Below, one piece after another: positions 10,056 through 19,500 of a DNA stretch of 64,000 nucleotides (position 1 is its first letter; every line of letters begins with the position of its first letter). Source of the DNA: Betaproteobacteria bacterium (GTDB lineage: Bacteria > Pseudomonadota > Gammaproteobacteria > Burkholderiales > SG8-41); the NCBI GenBank assembly GCA_016192825.1, contig JACPTK010000002.1, positions 51,630 through 115,629 on the forward strand, in the 5' to 3' direction. Under the pieces are notes generated by a model, which saw only the letters and a program-made list of their open reading frames with translations, searched no databases and had not been told where the DNA came from. The position numbers were made by a program, and so were the translations under genes.

Positions 10056-12920
10056 TCAAGTAAACCGCAGTTCCAGATTGGCATTTTGCCTGCGGCTGGC
10101 GGAGGCGAGCAGGGGGTGGTCCGCGCGCGGCTTCTCCAGGTAGTAGCCCTGCACGCAGTCCACGCCGAAGCCTTTCAGCATGTCGAGCGTTTCCTCGTCC
10201 TCCACGCATTCGGCGATGGTGGTCTTGTGCAGCCCCCGGGCGACGGTCACGATCGCCCTCACGAACAGCTGGTTGTCGTTCTCCTGCGGCAGGTTGCGGA
10301 TGAACAGGCCGTCGATCTTCACCGAATCCACCTGCAGGTGCTTGAGGTAGGCGAAGGAGGAAAAGCCCGTTCCGAAATCGTCCAGACTGACGCCGCAGCC
10401 GGTCTGATGCAGCGCCTCGATGAAGCGCTGGGCGTCGTGCAGGTCGGAAACCGCGGACGTTTCGGTGAGCTCCACCATCAGCCGCCGCGGGGCGACGCCA
10501 TGATGCTTCAGCTGCTCCGCGATGTACTGCGGCAGCGTCGGCTCGTCGAACGAGCGCCCGGAGATGTTGACTGCGAGCGCCGGGATGGACTTCAGTTCGG
10601 CAAGCATCTGGATGGACTCGCGCAGCACCCAGCGGTCGATTTCGAGGATCTTGCCCGATTTCTCCGCCACCGGTATGAACTGGCCCGGCATCAGCAGCAG
10701 CGAAGGGTCGTTCTGGTCACGCATGCGCACCAGCACCTCGAAGTGCGACAGCGAGCGGTCGGTGGCGGAGTACACCCCCTGGAACTGCAGGTCCATCAGG
10801 TCGTTTTCCAGCGCGTGCAGGATGCGGTCGTTCCAGGACAGGCGCTTCACCATCTGGAGGCTGCTGTCGAGGTCGCTGCGGTAGATGCGCCAGGCGTTCT
10901 TGCCCGCCTCCTTGGCCTGGTACATCGCGGTGTCGGCGCGCGCGATCAGGTCCTCCGCGTTGTCGGCGTGGTCGGGATAGACGGCGATGCCGAGCGAGCT
11001 CGTCAGCCGCAGGCTCTGGCCCTCGAACTGGAAGCGCACCAGCGCGATCGCGCGCGTGATGCGGTCGGCGAGAATACGCAGCATCTCGTCGGAGATTTCC
11101 GGCACCAGGATCGCGAACTCGTCGCCCCCCAGGCGCGAGAAGATCTCGTTGCGCCGCACCTGCCCCCCCACCTCGCCCGCGACGCGAATCAGCATCGCGT
11201 CGCCCGCGCGGTGGCCAAAGGTGTCGTTGATGTACTTGAAATCGTCGAGGTCGAAGAACAGCAGCGCAACCCGCGAATCGTGGCGCTGGGCGTCCGCGAT
11301 CATGCGCGCGAGCTCCTCGTTGAAGCGGTGGCGGTTGAAGAGGCCGGTCAGCGCGTCGCGCTCGGCGAGGTAGATCAGCTGGTCCGCGGTCTGGCGCTCG
11401 CGGGTGACATCCTGGAACAGCCAGAGATGGCCGACCGGCCGGCCGTAGACGTCCTCCACCGAGTGCACCTGCTGGGTGACGAGCCGGCCGTCCGCCATCT
11501 GGATCTCGAGCGCGTCCAGGATCTCGCCTTCGCGCGGCAGGCGCAGCACGTGCCTGCCCTGCTCCTCCGGGCGCGCCAGCGCGCTCGCCGAGGTCGCGAG
11601 CGCTTCCTGCGGGCTGCGGCCGATCAGGCGGGTGCCCGGCGCGATCATCCAGATGCGGGTGAACGCCGGATTCGTGTACACCACCCGGTCATCGTGGGAC
11701 ACGAACAGGATTCCGGTGTCCATCGCCGCAAGCAGCGCCGAGAGCCGAGCGTGCTCATCCTGCGCGCGCGTGAGGTATTCCTGCTGGACCGACTGCGCGT
11801 CGCGCAGCTCGACCACCGTCGCCTCGAGGCGTTGCTCCGCCTCCTTGCGCTGGGTGATGTCGCGGATGCTGATGCGGATGCCGAGGTAGCCGCCGCGGCT
11901 GTCGTAGATCGGGCGCCAGTCGGCCGCCGCCCAGAATTCGGAGCCATCCTTGCGCTTGCCGCGGAACTCATAATCCTGGCCGGTGTTGCCGCGCAGCGCG
12001 CGGCGGACCTGCCGAACCGTGCGCGCGGCGTCGGCCTCGGCAACGAACGGCGCGGGAAAGTTTTCCGTGGCGAGGCACTCCTCCGGGGTGTAGCCGAACA
12101 TGTCGAGCACGCGCGGGTTGATCCAGATGAGCCGGCCTTCCGGATTGATCCACAGCTCGCAGTCGTAGCTGTAGTCCGCGATCGCGCTGAACCTGGCCTC
12201 GCTCTCGCCAAGCGCCCGGATGCGGCCCTGGAGCGCCGCGGCCATGGCGTTGAACGCGTGCGTGAGCCTGCCGACCTCGTCGCCCCCCTCCACCGGCAGC
12301 CGCACGCCGAGATCGCCCGCCGCCAGGCGCTCGCTCGCCCGGGTGAGCTGGGCGAGGTTGCGGGTGAGCCAGTACGAGAGCGCGAACGTCGACACGATGG
12401 ACAGGATCAGCGCGATTCCGCCAATGACGAGGTTCTCGCGGACCAGCTCGGCGCGCGCGCTGCGCACGAACGCCGTGGACAGGCCGAAATGGAGGCGCCC
12501 GATCCGGCGTCCGGCGGCCTCGATGTCCATCGCGCTGTAAACGTGCTCCCGCTGCCCGATGAACGCGACTTTTGCCGGCGCTTCGACCGGAGGCAGGGGG
12601 CTCGCCTGCGACCACCCGGCGCTCGCCACCAGCTTGTCATCGGGGTCGAGCAGCACCAGGTAGATGATGCCGTTGTCGCGGCGCACGCGCGCGAGGATTT
12701 CGCCGAGGACCTGGTGCTGCCCCGCGGCGAGCGGGACCGAGAGCGCGGCGTTGAGCAGTTGCTTCTGCTCCTCGAGGTGGACGCTGGTGCGCTCGTTGAG
12801 CTTGTCCTCCAGAATGCTGATGCCGTTGACGATGAGCAGCGCCAGCATCATCACGTTCACCGCCACGCCGCCCAGCAGCAGGCGCGTGCGCAACGACAGC
12901 GTGAGCGGCACTTTTGTCAT
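10056..12920 (-). CDS. Membrane-bound PAS-GGDEF-EAL cyclic-di-GMP protein
   Basis: The 954-residue sensor has a first membrane helix near residues 12-32, a periplasmic sensor segment to about 165, a second helix near 168-188 and a HAMP domain. Two PAS domains follow (the first with a PAC tail IRISIRDITQR), then GGDEF and EAL domains. The diguanylate cyclase signature RLGGDEF is intact, while the allosteric I-site reads RRNE instead of RxxD. The EAL motif is EVL, but the other phosphodiesterase signatures (AVNISGRSF, ELTET, LDDFGTGFSS, AECVEDEE) are present, so both activities are possible. The start is 10 nt after the argA stop, so it may be read from the argA promoter. The signal sensed is unknown. 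Confidence 0.93.
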   Translation of the reverse strand: MTKVPLTLSLRTRLLLGGVAVNVMMLALLIVNGISILEDKLNERTSVHLEEQKQLLNAALSVPLAAGQHQVLGEILARVRRDNGIIYLVLLDPDDKLVASAGWSQASPLPPVEAPAKVAFIGQREHVYSAMDIEAAGRRIGRLHFGLSTAFVRSARAELVRENLVIGGIALILSIVSTFALSYWLTRNLAQLTRASERLAAGDLGVRLPVEGGDEVGRLTHAFNAMAAALQGRIRALGESEARFSAIADYSYDCELWINPEGRLIWINPRVLDMFGYTPEECLATENFPAPFVAEADAARTVRQVRRALRGNTGQDYEFRGKRKDGSEFWAAADWRPIYDSRGGYLGIRISIRDITQRKEAEQRLEATVVELRDAQSVQQEYLTRAQDEHARLSALLAAMDTGILFVSHDDRVVYTNPAFTRIWMIAPGTRLIGRSPQEALATSASALARPEEQGRHVLRLPREGEILDALEIQMADGRLVTQQVHSVEDVYGRPVGHLWLFQDVTRERQTADQLIYLAERDALTGLFNRHRFNEELARMIADAQRHDSRVALLFFDLDDFKYINDTFGHRAGDAMLIRVAGEVGGQVRRNEIFSRLGGDEFAILVPEISDEMLRILADRITRAIALVRFQFEGQSLRLTSSLGIAVYPDHADNAEDLIARADTAMYQAKEAGKNAWRIYRSDLDSSLQMVKRLSWNDRILHALENDLMDLQFQGVYSATDRSLSHFEVLVRMRDQNDPSLLLMPGQFIPVAEKSGKILEIDRWVLRESIQMLAELKSIPALAVNISGRSFDEPTLPQYIAEQLKHHGVAPRRLMVELTETSAVSDLHDAQRFIEALHQTGCGVSLDDFGTGFSSFAYLKHLQVDSVKIDGLFIRNLPQENDNQLFVRAIVTVARGLHKTTIAECVEDEETLDMLKGFGVDCVQGYYLEKPRADHPLLASASRRQNANLELRFT

Positions 12921-12930
12921 GAGGCGGCCG

Positions 12931-14403
12931 CTACAGGCGCTTCACCAGCACCACGGAACGGCGCTGGTAGTTGTACAGCGACCGTTTCTGGCCCGGCAGC
13001 AGATCCACGCCCACTTCGGCGAAGCCGCGCTCGACGAACCAGTGCTCGGCGCGCGTGGTGAGCACGAACAGGCGCTTCAGCTTCTGCCGGCGCGCCCGCC
13101 CCTCGATTTCCGTCATCAGCCGCTCGCCGGCGCCCGCGTTGCGGAAATCGGGATGCACGACGAGGCAGGCGAGCTCCCCCGCCCGCTCGTCGGGGAAGGG
13201 ATAGAGCGCGGCGCACCCGACCAGCAGCTTGTCGTGCTCGAGCACCAGGAAGCGCCCGATCTCCCGCTCCAGCCGGTCGCGCCCGCGCTTGACGAGGATG
13301 CCCTCGGCCTCGAGCGGCTCGATCAGCCTCAGAACGCCGCCGATGTCCTCGATCCTCGCCTGCCGCAGCGTTTCGATGGGGTCCGGGGTGATCATGGTGC
13401 CCACGCCCTTGTGCGTGAACAGCTCCAGCAGCAGGCCGTCGTCGATGTGCCCCGAGATGAGGTGCGCGCGTCTCACGCCGTGCTCGCAGGCGCGCACCGC
13501 GTGCGGCAGGTAGAGATGCACGTCGCTGTCGGAAGCATCCGACCGGGCGAGCAGCCCCTGCGCCTGGCGCACCGTCAGGTTGCGCAGCAGCTCGCCGCGC
13601 CGCCCCGTCACGCCGGCCGTGTCCATGAGAAAGATCAGCTTTTCCGCCTTGAGCGCGACCGCGGTGGAGGCGGCGACATCCTCCAGCGCCAGGTTGAAGA
13701 CTTCCCCGGTCGGCGAATAGCCCAGCGGCGAGAGCAGCACCAGCTCGTTGTCCTCGAGCCGCTTCTGAATTGCGGCGGCGTCGATCTTGCGCACTTCCCC
13801 GGTATGCATGTGGTCAACGCCGTCGAGCACGCCGATGGGCTTGGCCGTGATGAAGTTGCCGCTCGCCACTCGGATGTCGGCGCCCGCCATCGGCGAGCCG
13901 GGCAGCCCCATCGAGAGCGCCGCCTCGATCTCCACTCGCAACCGGCCGCTCGCCTCCTTGGCGCACGCAAGCGCCGCATCGTCGGTGATGCGCAGGCCCT
14001 TATGGAAGCGGCCGCGGCGCCGCTGCGCCTTCAGCTTGACCTCGATCTGGGGGCGCGCCCCGTGCACCAGCACGAGCCGCACCCCGAGCGCGGCGAGCAG
14101 GTTCAGGTCGTGGGTGAGATCGAGGAACCGCCCGTCGGCCACGACATCGCCGCCGAAGGCGATGACGAAAGTCTTGCCGCGGAAAGCGTGGATGTAGGGC
14201 GCGACCGACTGGAACCAGTCGATGAACCGGTCCTGCGCGGACAGCCGGTGCCGCCGCAGGCCCGGCGGCGTGGATTCGGCGGCGGAGGTGGCGGCTTCGT
14301 TGCCGGTCGATGGCTTGCGAGTAATGTCGGCCTCCCTTCCCGGCTCACCAGCGCGCCCGGCCCGGTGGCCGGCCCTGGCGTATTTCGTCGGGATTTCAAG
14401 CAC
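12931..14403 (-). CDS. argA: N-acetylglutamate synthase (ArgA type)
   Basis: Catalyses acetyl-CoA plus glutamate to N-acetylglutamate, the first step of arginine synthesis. An amino-acid-kinase-like domain occupies roughly residues 60-340 (FVIAFGGDVV, LVLVHGARPQI, VLLSPLGYSPTGE), followed by a GNAT acetyltransferase domain (LACLVVHPDFRNAGAGERL). The order AAK-GNAT and the length fit classical ArgA. Homology begins near DRFIDWFQSVAPYIHAFRG, about residue 57, so the N-terminus is uncertain: the GTG at 14403 is the longest reading and a downstream non-ATG start is possible. Feedback inhibition by arginine is normal for the family. Confidence 0.93.
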   Translation of the reverse strand: MLEIPTKYARAGHRAGRAGEPGREADITRKPSTGNEAATSAAESTPPGLRRHRLSAQDRFIDWFQSVAPYIHAFRGKTFVIAFGGDVVADGRFLDLTHDLNLLAALGVRLVLVHGARPQIEVKLKAQRRRGRFHKGLRITDDAALACAKEASGRLRVEIEAALSMGLPGSPMAGADIRVASGNFITAKPIGVLDGVDHMHTGEVRKIDAAAIQKRLEDNELVLLSPLGYSPTGEVFNLALEDVAASTAVALKAEKLIFLMDTAGVTGRRGELLRNLTVRQAQGLLARSDASDSDVHLYLPHAVRACEHGVRRAHLISGHIDDGLLLELFTHKGVGTMITPDPIETLRQARIEDIGGVLRLIEPLEAEGILVKRGRDRLEREIGRFLVLEHDKLLVGCAALYPFPDERAGELACLVVHPDFRNAGAGERLMTEIEGRARRQKLKRLFVLTTRAEHWFVERGFAEVGVDLLPGQKRSLYNYQRRSVVLVKRL

Positions 14404-14431
14404 ATAATATGCGAGTACCGGCCCGAAGAAA

Positions 14432-14544
14432 AGCCGGGAGATCGTGAAGTCGGGAAACCGGGAGATCGAGAAAAGGCCTCATCTGGATGGATGCTGGCGC
14501 CCTCGCGTAGTGCATCGCTCTCACGCCCTCCCGCACTCCCGCTC
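14432..14544. repeat. Imperfect purine/pyrimidine repeat between argA and rsmE
   Basis: The left part carries repeated CGGGAGATCG and CGGGAAAC (about 14435-14470). The right part carries CCTCCCGCACTCCCGCTC (about 14527-14544), partly complementary to it. This is a degenerate member of the boundary repeats seen elsewhere in the window. No coding signal was found here. Confidence 0.4.
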
Positions 14545-14552
14545 TCACGGCC

Positions 14553-15308
14553 TCAGAAATCGCCCCACAGCGCCTGCATTGCGGCGAGCGCCGCAATGGC
14601 GGCGGTTTCAGTGCGCAGCACGCGCGGCCCCAGGCGCACCGGGACGAATCCGCCGCGCCGCGCCAGGGATTCCTCCTCTGGGGTGAAGCCGCCCTCCGGC
14701 CCTGCCAGCAGCACGACGGCTCCGTCCGGCCGGGGAAGTTCGCGCAGACGGGTTTCCGCCAGCGGCGACAGCAGCACGGGCAGCACGGCATCGTGATTCG
14801 CGCCGCGGCGCTCGAGGAATTCCTCGAGCGGGGCGACCGGCGCGACCGGCGGAACGCGGTTGCGGCCGCATTGCTCGCACGCCCCGATCGCCACCGCCTG
14901 CCAGTGCGACACGCGCCTCGCCGCACGCTCCCGTTCCAGGCGCACGATGCTGCGGCTCGCCGCAAGTGGATGGATGGCGGCGACGCCGAGCTCGACCGCC
15001 TTCTGCACCGTGTACTCCATGCGCTCGCCACTGGAGAGCGCCTGGCCGAGCACGACCTCGATCCGGGATTCGCGCTCGACGAGACGGCGCTCGATCACTT
15101 TCACCGTCGCGCCGCCCTTCGCGACGCGCTCGATCACCGCCGCGTATTCGGCGCCATCGCCGTTGAAAAGCACCACGGAATCGCCGCTCTTCAGCCGCAG
15201 CACCCGTGTCGCATGGTGCGCCTGCCGCGGCGGCAACACGCAGCTTCGGTCCGGCGAGAGCTCGCCGGGGAAGTACACGCGGGACGGCCGGTTGTCCCCG
15301 GATATCAT
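14553..15308 (-). CDS. rsmE: 16S rRNA m3U1498 methyltransferase RsmE
   Basis: SPOUT-class methyltransferase that uses SAM to methylate N3 of U1498 in 16S rRNA. The 251-residue product has the N-terminal PUA-like part (HHATRVLRLKSGD) and the C-terminal trefoil-knot SAM site, seen as LAGPEGGFTPEE and RLGPRVLRTETAAIAAL. The ATG at 15308 was chosen because homology starts at SRVYFPGELS; upstream codons to 15455 look non-coding. It reads away from trkA. Confidence 0.95.
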   Translation of the reverse strand: MISGDNRPSRVYFPGELSPDRSCVLPPRQAHHATRVLRLKSGDSVVLFNGDGAEYAAVIERVAKGGATVKVIERRLVERESRIEVVLGQALSSGERMEYTVQKAVELGVAAIHPLAASRSIVRLERERAARRVSHWQAVAIGACEQCGRNRVPPVAPVAPLEEFLERRGANHDAVLPVLLSPLAETRLRELPRPDGAVVLLAGPEGGFTPEEESLARRGGFVPVRLGPRVLRTETAAIAALAAMQALWGDF

Positions 15309-15456
15309 GCGAAAATTATGCCACCGTACCCGCCCGGCCCGGCCGGTGGGCGCGCCGGCCGCCCTTTTGCCGGGAGGCAATCGGTAGCAGCTTGTCAGGC
15401 TTTCGCCCCGACAAGCCGCTAAATTGAACGACTTATTGCACGGGGTTGCTGTCATT

Positions 15457-15538
15457 CAGCCTGTCGGCTCCGTGGTAACCCGGATTGACTGTTCATGCGC
15501 TCACACCGATCATTCCTGGGACCCAGTCCGACAGGCTG
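15457..15538. repeat. Dispersed palindrome with long loop, upstream of trkA
   Basis: CAGCCTGTCGG (15457-15467) and its complement CCGACAGGCTG (15528-15538) are separated by 60 nt. The right copy continues CTAG, as in the shorter hairpins at 41507, 48875 and 49051. The repeat fills much of the rsmE-trkA gap and ends 30 nt before the trkA start. Confidence 0.65.
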
Positions 15539-15568
15539 CTAGAATCGCGCTTTTTCGAAAGGATCCGC

Positions 15569-16984
15569 GTGAGAATCGTGATCCTGGGGGCCGGCCAGGT
15601 CGGCTCCACGGTCGCCGAGAGCCTGGTCTCGGAGGCGAACGACATCACCGTGGTGGACGTCGAGCCGGCGCGGCTGAAGCGCCTGCAGGACCGGCTCGAC
15701 CTGCGGACCGTCACCGGCAACGCCGCCCACCCAGCGGTGCTGGAGCAGGCGGGCGCGCGCGACGCCGACCTGCTGCTGGCGGTGACGCAGAGCGACGAGA
15801 CCAACATGGTGGCGTGCAAGCTCGCCGCCACGATGTTCAACATCCCGACCAAGATCGCGCGCATCCGCTCCGCCGATTACCTGTCGCATCCCGAGATCTT
15901 CTCGCCCGAGAACTTCGCGGTGGATCACTCGATCTGCCCCGAGCAGATCCTGTGCGACTACATCGTGAAGCTGCTGGAGTTTCCCGAGGCGCTGCAGGTG
16001 CTCGAGTTCGCCGACGGCAAGGTGAGCCTGGTCGCGGTGCGCGCGTTCCACGGCGGGCCGCTGGTCGGGCGCGAAATCCAGTTCCTGCGCCAGGATATGC
16101 CGAAAGTCGACACGCGGGTCGCCGCGATCTTCCGCCGGGACAGCCCGATCGTCCCCGAGGGCAGGACGGTGGTGGAAGCCGGCGACGAGGTGTTCTTCCT
16201 CGCCGCCACCGGAAACGTCCGGCAGATGCTGCGCGAGTTGCGCCGCATGGACAAGCCGGTAAAGCGCGTGATGATCGGCGGCGGCGGCAACATCGGCCGG
16301 CGGCTGGCGCACGCAATCGAAGATCGCTACGAGGTCAAGATTATCGAGTTCAACAAGGCCGGCGCCGATCGGCTTGCGGCCGAGCTCGACCGGACGCTGG
16401 TGCTTGCGGGCGACGTGACCGACGAGGAGCTGCTCGACGCCGAAAACGTCGCGGACATGGACGTCTACTGCGCCGTCACCAATGACGACGAGACCAACAT
16501 CATGAGCTCGCTCCTGGCGAGGCGCCGCGGCGCGCGCAAGGTCGTCGCCCTCATCAACCGCAATTCCTACGTCAACCTGGTGCAGTCCGGCCAGATCGAC
16601 ATCGCGATCTCGCCGGCCCAAGCGACCATCGGCACGCTGCTTGCGCACGTGCGGCGCGGGGACTGCGCGGTCGTGCATGCCCTGCGCCGCGGCGCGGCCG
16701 AGGCGCTCGAACTGATCGCGCACGGCGACGCGAAGTCCTCGAAGGTCGTCGGGCGGCGCATCGAGCAGCTCGATCTGCCCAAGGGCGCGACCATCGGCGC
16801 CATCGTGCGCCGCCGCGACAAATCCGGCGCGCCGGCGAAGGACGACGAGGGCGATTACGACGTCATCATCGCCCATCACGACACGGCTATCGAGCCCGAC
16901 GACCACGTTATCGTGTTCGTGGTGAACAAGCGCATGGTGCCGACCATCGAGAAGCTGTTCCAGGTGGGCGTCGGCTTCGTCTAA
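15569..16984 (+). CDS. trkA: Trk potassium uptake regulator TrkA
   Basis: Peripheral membrane NAD(H)-binding subunit that gates TrkH potassium channels. The 471-residue product contains two RCK repeats: the first starts at RIVILGAGQVGSTVAE with DVEPARL as the nucleotide-binding acid region, and the second at RVMIGGGGNIGRRLA. Each is followed by a TrkA-C domain. The GTG at 15569 fits best, with AAAGGA about 6 nt upstream, and homology begins there. The longer frame from 15485 covers the dispersed palindrome and is unlikely. The trkH start follows its stop codon directly, so the two form an operon. Confidence 0.95.
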   Translation: MRIVILGAGQVGSTVAESLVSEANDITVVDVEPARLKRLQDRLDLRTVTGNAAHPAVLEQAGARDADLLLAVTQSDETNMVACKLAATMFNIPTKIARIRSADYLSHPEIFSPENFAVDHSICPEQILCDYIVKLLEFPEALQVLEFADGKVSLVAVRAFHGGPLVGREIQFLRQDMPKVDTRVAAIFRRDSPIVPEGRTVVEAGDEVFFLAATGNVRQMLRELRRMDKPVKRVMIGGGGNIGRRLAHAIEDRYEVKIIEFNKAGADRLAAELDRTLVLAGDVTDEELLDAENVADMDVYCAVTNDDETNIMSSLLARRRGARKVVALINRNSYVNLVQSGQIDIAISPAQATIGTLLAHVRRGDCAVVHALRRGAAEALELIAHGDAKSSKVVGRRIEQLDLPKGATIGAIVRRRDKSGAPAKDDEGDYDVIIAHHDTAIEPDDHVIVFVVNKRMVPTIEKLFQVGVGFV

Positions 16985-18442
16985 ATGGCCAGCCTTCTGA
17001 CCACGGCCCCGATCCTGGGGCTGATCGCGATGTTGATGAGCTCGTCGCAGCTGCTGCCCATCGCGATTTCGCTCGTCTATGCCGATGGCGCGTTATCAGC
17101 ATTCGTCCTCTCGGCGTGCTTTAACTTCGTGTGCGGATACATTGCATGGCTGGCAACGCGTCGTTTCCGGCAAGAGATCATGGCGCAGGATGCCATTCTC
17201 CTCGTGGTGCTCACCTGGTCGGGCGGCGCGCTGTTTGCCACGGTCCCCCTGCTGCTGACCTTGCCGGATTTGTCGTTTACCGACGCCTATTTCGAAACCA
17301 TGTCGGGCCTCACCACCACGGGCTCCACGATACTGTCCAATCTCGACCGCCTTCCGCCTTCGATCAATATCTGGCGTGGCTTCCTGCAGTGGCTCGGGGG
17401 CATGGGAATCATTGTGCTGGCCATCGCAGTCCTGCCGGTGCTTGGGATAGGCGGCCGGCAGATCTACAAGGCTGAAACGCCGGGGCCCATGAAAGACACC
17501 AAGCTCACTCCCCGTCTCGCCGAAACCGCGAAAGGACTCTGGCTCATCTACGTCGGATTGTCGCTGGCGTGTTTCGCGGCGTATGCGTTGGCCGGCATGC
17601 CCTGGCTCGACGCGTTTATGCATACCCTCTCGACCATGCCGACCGGCGGATTTTCCAACCACGATGCCAGTTTCGGTCATTTCGATTCTCCGTTGCTCGA
17701 GTCGATTGCCATTGCTTTCATGCTGATTTCAGCCATCAATTACGGCAGCCATTTTCTTGCGCTGCGCGCCCGGTCGCTGGCGCCTTACCGGCACGATCCC
17801 GAAGTCGGCTGGTTTCTGTTGGTCGCGGTGGGCAGTTGCATCGGCGTTGCGTCTTACTTGTGGCTGACGGGCGCGTACCCTGAATTTCTTACCGCTTTGC
17901 GGCACGCCAGCTTCAACCTGGTTTCCGTCGCCACCTCCACCGGCTTTGCGACCCAGGATTTCAGCTTGTGGCCGATCTTCACGCCGCTCTGGATGATGTT
18001 TCTGGTGAGCTTTTTGTCCTGTTCCGGCTCGACCGGCGGGGGCATCAAAATGATTCGGGCGGTGATCCTCTACAAGCAGGTCTACCGGGAGTTCATCCGG
18101 CTGCTGCACCCGACGGCGTCCATCCCCACGAAGATTTCCGGCCAACCGGTGGAAAACAGGGTCGTTTTCGCGGTGCTCGCCTTCCTCTTCATTTACATTG
18201 TGTGCATCGTATCGTTGACCCTTGTCCTTACCGCCAGCGGACTCGACGTCGTTACGGCGTTCTCGGCGGTCATCGCGTGCCTCAACAACCTCGGTCCTGG
18301 CTTGAATCAGGTCGGGCCCGCCACCACTTTTGAAGTTCTCAACGACTTCCAGATCTGGCTGCTCAGTGCCGCCATGCTGATCGGCCGGCTGGAACTGTTC
18401 ACCGTCCTCGTGATCCTCACGCCCGTGTTCTGGCGGAAATAG
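16985..18442 (+). CDS. trkH: Trk potassium uptake channel subunit TrkH
   Basis: Integral membrane K+ translocating subunit of 485 residues with about ten hydrophobic helices and four re-entrant selectivity-filter regions, for example SGLTTTGSTIL, TMPTGGFSNHD, VATSTGFATQD and CLNNLGPGLN. The ATG abuts the trkA stop codon with no gap. Length agrees with the family. Confidence 0.95.
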   Translation: MASLLTTAPILGLIAMLMSSSQLLPIAISLVYADGALSAFVLSACFNFVCGYIAWLATRRFRQEIMAQDAILLVVLTWSGGALFATVPLLLTLPDLSFTDAYFETMSGLTTTGSTILSNLDRLPPSINIWRGFLQWLGGMGIIVLAIAVLPVLGIGGRQIYKAETPGPMKDTKLTPRLAETAKGLWLIYVGLSLACFAAYALAGMPWLDAFMHTLSTMPTGGFSNHDASFGHFDSPLLESIAIAFMLISAINYGSHFLALRARSLAPYRHDPEVGWFLLVAVGSCIGVASYLWLTGAYPEFLTALRHASFNLVSVATSTGFATQDFSLWPIFTPLWMMFLVSFLSCSGSTGGGIKMIRAVILYKQVYREFIRLLHPTASIPTKISGQPVENRVVFAVLAFLFIYIVCIVSLTLVLTASGLDVVTAFSAVIACLNNLGPGLNQVGPATTFEVLNDFQIWLLSAAMLIGRLELFTVLVILTPVFWRK

Positions 18443-18824
18443 CAACCTCCGGCTCGCCCGGCCCCAGCGCGTCGTGCGGCGGCCAGGGAGCAAATCCGGG
18501 ATTCTCCTGTCAAACAAGGGCGCGGTTCGGCCGGGGCGCGCGATTGTGAAGAGCGGCGGCGGCATTTACAATGACTGCCAAACCGGACGTGAAACGCCGG
18601 TTTGGCTAGCGGGCCGGAGCGTGGAGCAGGGGCCCCGGTTACCGGGGATGCGACCGCGAAGGCGCGCATGCGGCCGACGCGATGCGGTCCGGCACTTGCA
18701 TCGTGCGATTCAGAGGCCGCGGGCGTTCGAGCGGACAGGCAGGCCGCAGCTCAACGCGCCGCGAACCTGGGATGACGATTCGGTCTTGCGGCGCCGCTCA
18801 ACGCCCGGCGGCTCGGGGTAGGAC
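18443..18824. other. Non-coding leader region before algH
   Basis: This 382-bp stretch has no convincing gene; a 115-codon plus frame at 18474-18821 has arginine-rich, low-quality composition. It holds a sigma-70-like promoter (18544-18572), a perfect 10-bp hairpin (18577-18606), and further GC-rich self-complementary segments such as GGGGCCCCGGTTACCGGGG near 18629-18647. A structured leader or small RNA is possible, but no known RNA family was recognised. Confidence 0.45.
18544..18572 (+). promoter_or_regulatory. Sigma-70-like promoter
   Basis: TTGTGA (18544-18549) and TACAAT (18567-18572) are separated by exactly 17 bp. Transcription would start near 18579, inside the left arm of a GCCAAACCGG/CCGGTTTGGC hairpin, and run about 245 nt to algH. 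Confidence 0.5.
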
Positions 18825-19397
18825 ATGGCGGAAGCCATACAGAAGATGAACCTGACACAGCACTTCCTCATCGCCATGCCCGCGATGGCGGACCCGCATT
18901 TTTCCAGGACGCTCACCTACATCTGCGAGCACAACGACCAGGGCGCGCTCGGGATCGTCGTGAACCGGCCGATCGAGATGACCCTGCAGACGCTGCTCGA
19001 GCAGGTAAGCATCCCGCTCGCGGGCGAAGCCTTCAAGTCGATCCCGATTCACTTCGGCGGCCCGGTGCAGGTGGACCGCGGGTTCGTCCTGCACACGCCG
19101 CTCGGCCAGTGGCAGTCCACCCTCGCGGTGAACTCCGAGATCGGCCTGACCACCTCCAAGGACATTCTCCAGGCGGTGGCGCGCGGCGAGGGCCCGGGCA
19201 AGCTGTTCGTCACGCTCGGTTACGCAGGCTGGGCCCCCGGGCAGCTCGAGCACGAGCTCGCGCAGAACGCCTGGCTCACTGTCCAGGCGAATCCCGAGGT
19301 GATCTTCGATCTGCGCGCGGAGGAACGGCTGCCGGCCGCCATGAGGCTGCTCGGCATCGACTTCGCGAGCCTTTCCGAGCAGGCGGGCCACGCCTGA
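18825..19397 (+). CDS. algH: AlgH/YqgE family protein
   Basis: Cytosolic protein of 190 residues in the UPF0301/DUF179 family. It has the family signatures [38 protein letters not shown] and [14 protein letters not shown]. Its biochemical role is unsettled; it was first named as a regulator of alginate synthesis in Pseudomonas. A GGGGTAGGA site precedes the ATG. The neighbour downstream is ruvX, a common pairing in proteobacteria. Confidence 0.93.
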   Translation: MAEAIQKMNLTQHFLIAMPAMADPHFSRTLTYICEHNDQGALGIVVNRPIEMTLQTLLEQVSIPLAGEAFKSIPIHFGGPVQVDRGFVLHTPLGQWQSTLAVNSEIGLTTSKDILQAVARGEGPGKLFVTLGYAGWAPGQLEHELAQNAWLTVQANPEVIFDLRAEERLPAAMRLLGIDFASLSEQAGHA

Positions 19398-19403
19398 ACC
19401 CCG

Positions 19404-19482
19404 TGATGAGTGATGAGTGATGAGTGATGAGCTGAAGGCCAAAGGCTCGAAGACCACCCATCACCCATCACCGTTCACCCAT
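19404..19482. repeat. Heptad repeats flanking the algH-ruvX junction
   Basis: Four perfect copies of TGATGAG occupy 19404-19431, seven bases after the algH stop. After a short spacer, four copies of CACCCAT (one changed to CACCGTT) occupy 19455-19482. The two arrays are partly complementary, so RNA could fold back. The TGATGAG unit recurs between ntrB and ntrC. Confidence 0.85.
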
Positions 19483-19500
19483 CACCCGAGCACCGGAACG

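Noticed and set aside
9489..13061. A 1190-codon open frame on the plus strand
   Set aside because: It is antisense to yggX and the GGDEF-EAL gene, both with clear families, and its residues are rich in Arg, Ala, His and Leu as expected for a GC-rich shadow frame.
18474..18821. 115-codon plus frame before algH
   Set aside because: The composition is arginine-rich, no family is recognised, and it covers the predicted promoter and hairpins.
19404..19482. Heptad arrays as CRISPR
   Set aside because: The units are 7-8 bp in direct tandem without spacers; CRISPR repeats are 21-40 bp separated by unique spacers. No cas gene is present.
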